64,000 nucleotides of DNA from JAJZAM01 sp027391075 (GTDB lineage: Bacteria; Actinomycetota; Acidimicrobiia; Acidimicrobiales; Palsa-688): positions 1-64,000 of the forward strand of contig DAHYHI010000096.1 in NCBI GenBank assembly GCA_027391075.1, given 5' to 3'. Position numbers and translations under genes: made by a program. Under the pieces are notes generated by a model, which made no database searches, was not told where the DNA came from, and worked only from the letters and a program-made list of their open reading frames with translations. Shown piece by piece: positions 41,564 to 49,668 of this stretch; position 1 is the stretch's first letter, and each line of letters begins with the position of its first letter.

Positions 41564-44500
41564 ATGGCTTCTGGCTTCTGGCCTCGGCCGGTGTCGGAGG
41601 GCTCCGTAGTGGGCCTCGGTGAAGCCTCCCAGACTGACCGGGGGACGCTAGGACGTCGTGCCGCGCCGCCGCTTGGACGGGGAGGAGTGCTGTTCGCGTT
41701 CGGGACCGTGGTGGCCTTATTGGGCGGCCTTCTGTGGTCTGTGCTGGGGACCTCCCCTCTTGCTGCCCGACGTCTGAGTGTCTTCGGTGGTTCGTTAGTC
41801 CTGAGCGACGTGAGACCTCTGTCGGTGATCGACGTCACGACAGCGACCGTCGAGGTGCGCCTCGAAGGTGTCGACTCACTGGTCGGAGCGCCGGACTATG
41901 CGGCCGTGCAGCCCGTGGGAGTGACGGGCGGGACGGTGCTCGTGAATAAGCTGACAGGAAGCTTCAACTTCTTGGGCGCCGATGACTACGTGACGGACCC
42001 GCACGCGCCGGGCGTCGGTCTCGGCCCTCTCAGTCAGGCTACGGGCGCTGCCGGTATCGCCGCCGGATCTGACGCTTACATAATCCGGTCAGCTCCCACC
42101 AGCACGGTGTCGCTAGTCGGGAGCCAGACAGTCGCAGCTGCCGCAGCAGTCGAGTCCAAGGTGGCGACGCCGAACGCACGTGTCAGCCCGTTAGGTTTCG
42201 CCACACTTTCCGGGCGGGCGGTGCTGTCGTCGTCGGCAAGGGCAGTCCAGGGTGCGGACCTGTGGCAACTGGCCACATCCGGAGGGGAGTGTCGAGTGTA
42301 CGAGCTGCTGCCAGGCGGCTCCGCTTCCGAAGGGATAGCTGTACACCTTAGAGCTACGTTTCACGACCAGGGCTGCAGGGGTATGTCTGTCGAGTCGGCA
42401 GCGAACTTCGTCGGCGTGGCCAGCCCCGGATGGCTCGTCGTCTTAGACCCGTCACCGCAACCGGTGATCGACGTGTCCGGGGCAGGCGAGCCAGGGTTTG
42501 GAGCACCGACCAAGGCTGCCCCGGCGTTCGGAGCCGAGCCGGTGGTGTCGGGGCAAGCGCCAAGACTGATACCGACTTCTTTTACCAACACTGCGACAAG
42601 CACAGTCGCTGTTACGGGAGCTCACGGCGAAGTGTGGTTCTTGGCTGGGGACGGCTCCGGGTGGGTCCTGTACGGCGTTTCCCGGTCCGGGGCGCTCGAC
42701 GGTCCGAAGCCTCTTCGCAGCCTTCGCGCCGGGGCCGACCCGGCTAGCCCAGTCCTCTCGGCCGGCTACATCTATACGATGGACCGAAGTCAGATCGGTC
42801 GTCCGACGTTGTGGATGATAGGCACCTCCGACGGTGCGATGAGCCCGGTGGCGGGAACCGACGGATATCCCCTCTACAGCGGCGCCGAAGCCAAGAACAC
42901 TTTCACATACGCCGAGGTGCTCGGCGACGGTACCAGAGTCGTGTTCAACAATCCCCAGAACCTGGAAGCTGTCGTAGTCTTCACCGACGGCTCACGGTCA
43001 CCGGCGGAGGTAGACAAGGCCGATGCGGTAACCGTCAGTGCTCAAGGCCCGGCTGTTCTAGCTGCAACCCCTTCACCCGCACCTTCCCGTCCTAAACCGA
43101 AAGCCGGTCAGAGTTCGGCAAGTTCGAAGCACACCACGAAACCGGAGGTTCTCAACCCGGTGACTACAACCACTGTGCCGGCTCCTCGGCCGGCCCCGCT
43201 GCCGCTGCCGGTGGTGAACCCGCTCAGCGCGAAGGTCGTCTGTGCCACGACCTTCCAGCAGCCTCACGTGCCCGAGATCACCGGCGTTTCCCCTTCTTCA
43301 CAGGCTGTCGTAGTTTCCTGGTCCTATCAGCTTCTCCAAGAGACGGATTGCGAGCCGCAGACGTGGAGTGTCCAAGTCAAGGCACTTGGAGGCTCGCCGC
43401 AACCCGACCCGTCCCAACAACGGGTCACTGGAGAGCAACGGTATCTTTTCAGCGGACTCAGGCCGGCGACCAGCTACTTAGTGTCGGTCACTGCCTACAT
43501 CAATACCCTTTCGACTCAGTCAAACTCGGTGGAGTTCACGACGCCCGCACGCGGACCTGACGCGCCCGTCCAGGTCTCCACGACTTCCGACTCAAGCGGC
43601 GACTGGATCGTGTCATGGGTTCCGTGCACCGAAGCCGACAACCCTATCTGCGTTGTCCCTGCCAGTGACTGGACTGTTATAGCGTCGGCTTGTGGTGGAA
43701 CTGTCGTTTCGTCACCTCCAAGTGTGGATGTGCCAGGCACAGTCGACTCGGTGACGATTCCAGGTCGCCAGCTGGGATTGCTAGGAGACGCTTTCTCCTT
43801 TAGTGTCCAAGGGAGCCTCGCCAGTGGTCTTGCCGGCATGTCGACGAGCGATGCTAGTTGCACCCGCTCGTGGGCGACCCCTGTGGCCTCAGACATCACC
43901 CTTGGGAGCGCCGGTTCGATCGTAGGGTCAACTTTAACTGCACAGCTTCAGGTAAACGTGACCGGTGACCCGACTGCCGCCCTAGGGACGTCGTCTGGCC
44001 AGGCGGAGTTCGTCTATGAGGTTGGAGGCGACACGGTCGGGCCTACTATCGCCACGGTAGCGTCGGTGCCCGGGCTTTCACCTGGGCAAACCTACGTAGC
44101 AACTGTCACCGAGTATCCCCAGGGCCATCCTGGCTCCTCGGTAACTATCAGTGGAACCCCTTTTCAGGTGAATGTTCCCTGGCCGTCAGACCTGGTGTCA
44201 GGCACCGTAGTCCAGGCTACAGTGAATTCCAACCCGAACCAGGGGCAGCTGTCGGTCAACTTCCCCGCGGACCTACCGAAGGGCCCCCTGGACGCTACCG
44301 CAGTCGTGCTGAGCTGTTCGAATACGTCAATCAACGAGCCGTCAACTGCTCTTAGCCAGGGCCGGGTCCAGTTTGACGTCGACCTCGTGGACCTGGGAGG
44401 GCGCTGCACTATATCATTCGACCTGCAAGACACCGCCACGCCCGACCCGTTCGGTGTGGCCTCCCCGATGCTGTCGGCGGCCTTCGCGATCGGGGCTCAG

Positions 44501-45136
44501 CCCACCTACTCTTTTGCGGTGACGCTCGCCGCCGGCTGCTTATCTGCGGGATCGTGCGGTCCGTCTACTGGCTCGGCATGGCGGCTTGTCGTGGCGAGCA
44601 ACGGGACGGTTCCTAGTGCAGGTGGTGACTGGCTGATATCAACATCGTCGTCAGGAAGCTCGTCAGGGGGCCCGACCCCATCTGGCGTCAGTCCCAGGGC
44701 TGTAACGCCTCCTTCCCCTGCAAATGACCCCTGCGCAACCTCCCAGGGCTTGCAAACGCCGACCTTTCCTGTGACGATCACGCTGCCTTCGACCTGCGAG
44801 AGCGTCAAGGGTGTAACCGCCATCGTGAGCTACCGCTATCTGGGCCGTCAAGTGCAAGTCGATGCTGGGAGTCCCACGAACCTGCCGGCCCAAGGCCCTC
44901 CGAGCACTACCACCACGACCACTTCGACGTCCACCTCGACAGGCACGACCACCTCGACGTCCAGCCCGACGAGCACGACCACCTCGACGTCTAGCCCGAC
45001 GAGCACGACCACCTCGACGACGATAAAGCCGTCTGCTAGTCCGACGTCGAGCGGAGGGTCGACACCAGCCCTCGCATCACCTGCTTCTGTGCTGTGGAGG
45101 CCCCATATGATCGAAGACCAGCTGGAGGAACCTTGA
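41564..45136 (+). CDS. Large membrane-anchored FN3-repeat exoprotein
   Basis: A 1190-aa protein. A basic N-terminal tail precedes one membrane helix (residues ~44-63, VLFAFGTVVALLGGLLWSVL). Residues ~70-490 form a beta-rich region with repeated propeller-like strands (GYIYTMDRSQIGRPTLWMIG), followed by a Pro/Ser/Thr linker. Fibronectin-III domains follow from ~568 (ITGVSPSSQAVVVSWSYQLL, FSGLRPATSYLVSVTAYI, then a second with APVQVSTTSDSSGDWIVSW), further beta domains, and a Thr/Ser-rich stalk near 1105-1165 encoded by a 30-bp tandem repeat. It lies mostly outside the cell. MoxR begins 11 bp after its stop. Similar FN3-MoxR-DUF58-transglutaminase operons occur in actinobacteria; the role is unknown. 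Confidence 0.82.
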   Translation: MASGFWPRPVSEGSVVGLGEASQTDRGTLGRRAAPPLGRGGVLFAFGTVVALLGGLLWSVLGTSPLAARRLSVFGGSLVLSDVRPLSVIDVTTATVEVRLEGVDSLVGAPDYAAVQPVGVTGGTVLVNKLTGSFNFLGADDYVTDPHAPGVGLGPLSQATGAAGIAAGSDAYIIRSAPTSTVSLVGSQTVAAAAAVESKVATPNARVSPLGFATLSGRAVLSSSARAVQGADLWQLATSGGECRVYELLPGGSASEGIAVHLRATFHDQGCRGMSVESAANFVGVASPGWLVVLDPSPQPVIDVSGAGEPGFGAPTKAAPAFGAEPVVSGQAPRLIPTSFTNTATSTVAVTGAHGEVWFLAGDGSGWVLYGVSRSGALDGPKPLRSLRAGADPASPVLSAGYIYTMDRSQIGRPTLWMIGTSDGAMSPVAGTDGYPLYSGAEAKNTFTYAEVLGDGTRVVFNNPQNLEAVVVFTDGSRSPAEVDKADAVTVSAQGPAVLAATPSPAPSRPKPKAGQSSASSKHTTKPEVLNPVTTTTVPAPRPAPLPLPVVNPLSAKVVCATTFQQPHVPEITGVSPSSQAVVVSWSYQLLQETDCEPQTWSVQVKALGGSPQPDPSQQRVTGEQRYLFSGLRPATSYLVSVTAYINTLSTQSNSVEFTTPARGPDAPVQVSTTSDSSGDWIVSWVPCTEADNPICVVPASDWTVIASACGGTVVSSPPSVDVPGTVDSVTIPGRQLGLLGDAFSFSVQGSLASGLAGMSTSDASCTRSWATPVASDITLGSAGSIVGSTLTAQLQVNVTGDPTAALGTSSGQAEFVYEVGGDTVGPTIATVASVPGLSPGQTYVATVTEYPQGHPGSSVTISGTPFQVNVPWPSDLVSGTVVQATVNSNPNQGQLSVNFPADLPKGPLDATAVVLSCSNTSINEPSTALSQGRVQFDVDLVDLGGRCTISFDLQDTATPDPFGVASPMLSAAFAIGAQPTYSFAVTLAAGCLSAGSCGPSTGSAWRLVVASNGTVPSAGGDWLISTSSSGSSSGGPTPSGVSPRAVTPPSPANDPCATSQGLQTPTFPVTITLPSTCESVKGVTAIVSYRYLGRQVQVDAGSPTNLPAQGPPSTTTTTTSTSTSTGTTTSTSSPTSTTTSTSSPTSTTTSTTIKPSASPTSSGGSTPALASPASVLWRPHMIEDQLEEP
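44938..45027 (+). repeat. 30-bp tandem repeat in the Thr/Ser stalk of the FN3 protein
   Basis: Three consecutive 30-bp units (44938-44967, 44968-44997, 44998-45027), the first two nearly identical and the third diverging at its end, encode TSTTTSTSSP-type repeats. The units stay in frame, so copy-number change would lengthen or shorten the stalk without a frameshift. Confidence 0.85.
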
Positions 45137-45146
45137 GAGGACGACT

Positions 45147-46115
45147 TTGAGCGTTAACCCGGGAATGCGCGCCTTTGTCCAGCGTTTCGACCGTCTCGTA
45201 TCGAACGTCTGCCAGGTGGTGCGGGGTAAAGACGAGGTGGTCCGACAAGCGGTGGGCTGCGTCCTCGCAGAGGGCCACCTTCTGATCGAGGACGTACCTG
45301 GCGTCGGCAAGACGTCACTGGCGCGTTCGATAGCGGCATCAGTCGCGCTTACGTGGAATCGAATCCAGTTCACACCCGACCTGCTGCCGAGCGACGTAAC
45401 CGGTATCTCGGTGTTCGACCAGGCGACGTCAACATTCAGCTTTCGCCCCGGGCCGGTGTTCGCGAACATCGTTCTAGGAGACGAGATAAATCGCGCTTCC
45501 CCCAAGACGCAGTCCGCCCTTCTAGAAGTGATGCAGGAGCGAACTGTCACGACTGACGCCACCGTGTACAGGGTTCCTCGGCCGTTCGTAGTGGTGGCCA
45601 CCCAGAACCCGATCGACTTGGAGGGTACCTACGCCCTGCCGGAGGCCCAACTCGACCGGTTTCTCATGAGGATCGAGGTCGGCTATCCCAGCCCAGAGCA
45701 GGAAGCGTTGGTCCTACGAGCTGAGAAGAATGAGCCAGTAGTGGCAAGCCTTGCGCCGGTCATGACCGGCGACGAACTACTGGATCTGGTTGAGGTGGTG
45801 AAGTGCAACGTCGAAGTCTCCGCTCCTTTGGAGGATTACATCGTCGCCATATGCGGTGAAACCCGCAATCGCCCCGATGTGCGTCTCGGTGTGTCACCTC
45901 GTGGGGGAATAGCACTTCTGCGAGCAGCGCGGGTGGTGGCCGCTGCCGAGGGTAGGAGCTACGTGAGTCCCGACGACGTCAAGGCGATGGCACGCCCGGC
46001 TCTCGCCCACCGCATAATCATGAGACCCGAAGCCGAGCTTCACGGTGTAAGCGCCCACGATATTGTAGAAAGAGCACTCGCTGCAGTCGCAGTACCCCGA
46101 CGTGCTAAGCCGTGA
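45147..46115 (+). CDS. MoxR-family AAA+ ATPase
   Basis: A 322-aa MoxR ATPase, a chaperone-type AAA+ that matures or assembles partner complexes with VWA/DUF58 proteins. Walker A is LIEDVPGVGKTSLARSIA (residues ~46-63), the pore/substrate loop region is RIQFTPDLLPSDVTGISVF, Walker B is IVLGDEINRASPKTQSALLE, and sensor regions are VVATQNPIDLEGTYALPEAQLDRF (partly cited) and the C-terminal HRIIMRPEA. The start is TTG at 45147, with AGAGG 6 bp upstream. Its stop overlaps the DUF58 GTG. It is central to the operon. Confidence 0.93.
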   Translation: MSVNPGMRAFVQRFDRLVSNVCQVVRGKDEVVRQAVGCVLAEGHLLIEDVPGVGKTSLARSIAASVALTWNRIQFTPDLLPSDVTGISVFDQATSTFSFRPGPVFANIVLGDEINRASPKTQSALLEVMQERTVTTDATVYRVPRPFVVVATQNPIDLEGTYALPEAQLDRFLMRIEVGYPSPEQEALVLRAEKNEPVVASLAPVMTGDELLDLVEVVKCNVEVSAPLEDYIVAICGETRNRPDVRLGVSPRGGIALLRAARVVAAAEGRSYVSPDDVKAMARPALAHRIIMRPEAELHGVSAHDIVERALAAVAVPRRAKP

Positions 46116-47263
46116 GGTCTATTGGGATAGGCGCTTTTGGCTCCGTCACGGCGTTGATGGGCTTGGCCGTCAGTCTCATCGGGCTTATAGCCCGCTGGGA
46201 TCCTGTGACGGTGCTTGGAGCTGGCCTCGTCCTCCTCGACGGCGGGGCGCTGTTTTACGTGATGCGCCGCCCCAGGGTTGCGCTGGTTCGCAGCATCGAG
46301 CCTCACCATGTGGAGAAGGGAAGCCCGGCGGTGGCGCTCATCGAGGTGACAAACCAATCACGTCATGCCGTTAGCTCGTTGACCATCGAACAGAACGTCG
46401 GCGAGCGCCGCCTCGCTTCGTCGTTTCCTCGCCTCGCTGCTGGCCAATCTGCGATTCGCGCATACCGGCTCCCGACAGACACGAGGGGAACCTTCCAAGT
46501 TGGTCCGGTTGACCTGCCGCGCTCAGACCCGTTTGGGATGTGGCGGAGCGTGCAGATTTTAGGCTCCACCGACGTGATCCGAGTGCGTCCTAGGATAGTC
46601 AAGCTGGCGCCGCTCGCCGTGGGTACGTCCAGGATCGTTGAAGGACCCTCCAGTGACGCTTCGCCGCAGGGGAGCATCACCTTTCACCGCCTGCGGGAAT
46701 ACGTCATCGGTGACGACCTCCGTCTCGTCCACTGGCCGTCTAGCGCTCACCTAGGACGCCTCGTAGTGCGCCAGAACGTGGACACCGCGCAGGCACGAAC
46801 GGTCTTAGTACTGGATCTAAACACTTCCGGTTACGGCGACGGAGGCTTTGAGCAAGCTGTCGATGTGGCGGCATCGGTCGTAGCCAGCATGTCGGGTGGT
46901 CGGGCGCCGGTAGAGCTGCGAAGCACCTCGATGGTTATCCCGGGCAGCTCCTCTCCTGAGCATTTGCACGCTATAGACGACTACCTCACCGATGTCACTC
47001 CTGACGATTCCGGCTCGCTGCTAGAGCAATTGCTGCTTCTCCGCGCCACCAATGGAGGCACGAGCCTCGTAGCTGTCACGGGTTCCATCTCTGGAGAGGT
47101 TCTAGCTGCTCTATCGGTATTGCGCCGCCGCTTCGATCGGATCGTCGTAGTGTCGATCGTCGATGCACCTACAAGCTACGGCGCACATCCAGGAGTGTCG
47201 ATATTGCAGTGCAGCGACGCCGACGAGGTATCGAGAAGGTGGCGCATGGGAACGGGCGCCTGA
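46112..47263 (+). CDS. DUF58 domain protein (VWA-like, MoxR partner)
   Basis: A 383-aa protein with two N-terminal membrane segments (AFGSVTALMGLAVSLIGLIA, VTVLGAGLVLLDGGALFYV), a beta-sandwich region and the DUF58 core: LRLVHWPSSAHLGRLVVRQ (family RxIHWxxSA motif), followed by a VWA-like VLVLDLNTSGYGDGGFEQAV whose MIDAS Asp-x-Ser is altered to DLNTS. DUF58 proteins are the usual partners of MoxR ATPases. The GTG overlaps the moxR stop, and the transglutaminase-like gene starts at its end. It is membrane-bound with the core probably cytoplasmic. Confidence 0.9.
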   Translation: MRSIGIGAFGSVTALMGLAVSLIGLIARWDPVTVLGAGLVLLDGGALFYVMRRPRVALVRSIEPHHVEKGSPAVALIEVTNQSRHAVSSLTIEQNVGERRLASSFPRLAAGQSAIRAYRLPTDTRGTFQVGPVDLPRSDPFGMWRSVQILGSTDVIRVRPRIVKLAPLAVGTSRIVEGPSSDASPQGSITFHRLREYVIGDDLRLVHWPSSAHLGRLVVRQNVDTAQARTVLVLDLNTSGYGDGGFEQAVDVAASVVASMSGGRAPVELRSTSMVIPGSSSPEHLHAIDDYLTDVTPDDSGSLLEQLLLLRATNGGTSLVAVTGSISGEVLAALSVLRRRFDRIVVVSIVDAPTSYGAHPGVSILQCSDADEVSRRWRMGTGA

Positions 47264-47268
47264 GGGTC

Positions 47269-49668
47269 ATGGCTCTAAGAATTCTCGGGCTGGCCACCTC
47301 GGTGGCTCTCAGCTCCGTCGTGGCTGTTACTCCTCTAATGGGAGCCTACCGTGTGACGTGGGCCCCGGCAGTTCTGTGGGGGGCGGCACCGGCGGCGGTT
47401 GCTATAGCTTTTCTCGCTTCCCGGTACTACAAGATCGGCTCAGTGTCGAGCCTGACGATGAGCGTCGTGGTGTTGGCGGCGGTTGCGTTGGCGATTTGCC
47501 AGGGCAACGTGGCGACACTGTGGGATGTGCTTGACAACGGACCTCGTGACTTGCTCACCGAGACCCTCCCTCTGGGGGGAGGTGTGAGCGCACTCGTCCC
47601 TCTGCTTATTGCCGAGTGGATGTCCGCAGCGGTAAGCGCCGAAGTAGTTGCCAGAACACTACCGGTTCCAGACGCTACACTTCGGCGGGGGAAAGGGCAG
47701 TCGTCGAGGCCGCCGGCCGGTCTCGATTCCCGTCGTGGTGTCCTAGCGTTGTCAATACCTCTAGCCGTGTACCTCGGCTCCTTTTCGGCTGCCTCGGCGT
47801 CCCCCTCCCAAAGCCGCGCGAGCGGCCCGGAACTGCTTGTAACCATGGCGATGACCGCAGCTCTGCTGCACGAGCTTAGTGAATCGAACGATCTTCTCTC
47901 GCAGGGATCGCTCGGAAGTGACCTCTACAGGCGGGAGTCGCCGGCCGCTACCACAACCCACCCAGTCGGGCCGACCTTTGCCGGCGAGCATACTGCTCCA
48001 AAGCTCGCTGCACGCTTCGGCCCGTTTGCTCGGGCGACAGCAGCCTCTGTGCTAGCAGCGTCGGTGCTTGCCCTCGTGGTGCCGCCGAGTCTGAATGGAT
48101 CCGCCAAGCCGCTTGCGTTGCATCTCCAGGCTCAGGTCCTGACGCCGGTGATCGACGACCCTGTCGACGAGCTAGCACGGCTTCGGGACGACAACGGTTC
48201 GCGTCCCGTTCCACTGGGTTCGGTCATCGTTTCGGGTCCGCAGACACGCTATCTTCAGGCAGCCGTGCTCGACGATTATACCGGAGGGCTGTGGTCTTTC
48301 AAGACTACGTTCGTGCCCACCGGCGGCCGGATTCCGGACGCGTCTCCGGCTGGCAGCAGAACGCTCCTGGTGAGGCAGAAATTCGACCTGACAGCGTCCT
48401 GGCCGATCCCACTGCTGCCGGCGGTCTCGCGTCCTTCAGAGATATCAGGAGGGCCAGTAGATGCTGACGGCGTCACTGGGATGATCTTGAAGGGAAGCGC
48501 GAGCCCAGGTGCCCGCTATGCAGTGACCTCCCGAATCTCCACCGTGACGTTTGCCCAGCTACCTTCGAGCTCTCAGATCGACTTGCAGGCCGGTGGCACC
48601 GCAGATGTAGAGCTTCCTGATGGAGCTCAGTCGTACGTGAGCGCTACGGTCGGCTTCCTGGCTTACCTCACTGGGATTAGGCCGAGCGCTACCGTGGCGT
48701 TCTTGGAGGCTTCCCTGCGCGCACTTCGCGCCGATGACAGGTGGATCGACCCTTCACTTTCGTCGTCACCACCCTTGGGGGGAACCTCCTTGGCCCAGGT
48801 GATAAACGCTGTCACGGTAGACAGGGCAGCGACGCCAGAACAGTTCGCAACGTTCTTCGCCGTCGCAGCAAGGCTGCTCGGGGTTCCATCTAGGGTCGTG
48901 ACTGGGATACGCCTTGCCACCTCCAAACCCTCTGCGGGTTCGAACCCAAGCACCTTCAAGTTGAACAGCACCGAGCTTTGGACGTGGGTTGAGGTCCCAG
49001 TCGTTGGAAGAGGCTGGCTCGTGGTCGACCCTACACCACCGACGGCGACTGCAGCGGGAAGGCCGCCTCACCAACCTGCTCAGACGGTACCTACCACGGT
49101 CGCTTCTCCAGTAGCCGTAGCAGCGCCAGGTCCGGGATCGGGCGAGCAGCACGCAGTGGCACCGCCCGCACCCACGCAAGCGATCGCGAAGAGAGGCTCG
49201 TCGAGCTGGGCGGTTGCAGTGATGGTCTCGCTCGTCGTGGCCGTATTCGCCGCTGGGCTGTCGCCGTCGCTAAGGCGAAAGGCTCGTCGGCGAAGACGTG
49301 TCTTAGCCGATCCGCCTGGCCAAGTCTTAGGAGCGTGGAGCGAGATCTTGGAGCGAGCGGAGAGGCTCGGCATGCGACTACCCGAAGCTTCGACGAACGC
49401 GGAGGTGGCGGTGGAGTTAGCGGCAGTTTACGGGCCGGACGTCCTCGAGCCCGCAGGTCGGGTCGCTCTCCTAGCCGAACGGGTCGTGTTCAACCCGTCT
49501 GCTCAGCTAGGCTTCGAGGACATCGACCGGCTCTGGCAGGCAGAGAGCGAGGTGCGGGCGGCTATCAGAGTTGACCTGCGCCAGCAGGTAGGGCTTCGCG
49601 TCCGCCGGATCCGGACGATGGCCGCTATGGTTGCCCTCGGGAGGTCGAAGGGCAGTGGTCGTCCGTAA
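47269..49668 (+). CDS. Membrane transglutaminase-like protein (TgpA-type) lacking the catalytic Cys and His
   Basis: A ~799-aa membrane protein: several N-terminal helices, a periplasmic domain, one more helix (~660) and a cytoplasmic C-terminus (GAWSEILERAERLGMRLPEA). The transglutaminase core is present but altered. The GxCEQFA nucleophile region reads ATPEQFATFFAVAARLLG with Pro523 in place of Cys, and the HAWVEV box reads WTWVEV with Trp571 in place of His, while the Asp box (VVDPTPP, Asp587) is kept. Peptide cross-linking or hydrolysis is therefore unlikely. ATG at 47269; in-frame starts at 47209 and 47239 overlap DUF58. It belongs to the MoxR-DUF58 operon. Confidence 0.8.
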   Translation: MALRILGLATSVALSSVVAVTPLMGAYRVTWAPAVLWGAAPAAVAIAFLASRYYKIGSVSSLTMSVVVLAAVALAICQGNVATLWDVLDNGPRDLLTETLPLGGGVSALVPLLIAEWMSAAVSAEVVARTLPVPDATLRRGKGQSSRPPAGLDSRRGVLALSIPLAVYLGSFSAASASPSQSRASGPELLVTMAMTAALLHELSESNDLLSQGSLGSDLYRRESPAATTTHPVGPTFAGEHTAPKLAARFGPFARATAASVLAASVLALVVPPSLNGSAKPLALHLQAQVLTPVIDDPVDELARLRDDNGSRPVPLGSVIVSGPQTRYLQAAVLDDYTGGLWSFKTTFVPTGGRIPDASPAGSRTLLVRQKFDLTASWPIPLLPAVSRPSEISGGPVDADGVTGMILKGSASPGARYAVTSRISTVTFAQLPSSSQIDLQAGGTADVELPDGAQSYVSATVGFLAYLTGIRPSATVAFLEASLRALRADDRWIDPSLSSSPPLGGTSLAQVINAVTVDRAATPEQFATFFAVAARLLGVPSRVVTGIRLATSKPSAGSNPSTFKLNSTELWTWVEVPVVGRGWLVVDPTPPTATAAGRPPHQPAQTVPTTVASPVAVAAPGPGSGEQHAVAPPAPTQAIAKRGSSSWAVAVMVSLVVAVFAAGLSPSLRRKARRRRRVLADPPGQVLGAWSEILERAERLGMRLPEASTNAEVAVELAAVYGPDVLEPAGRVALLAERVVFNPSAQLGFEDIDRLWQAESEVRAAIRVDLRQQVGLRVRRIRTMAAMVALGRSKGSGRP

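Noticed and set aside
44900..45030. Direct repeats suggesting a short CRISPR array
   Set aside because: The 30-bp units are contiguous with no spacers, stay in the reading frame of the FN3 protein and encode a Thr/Ser stalk; no cas genes are near.
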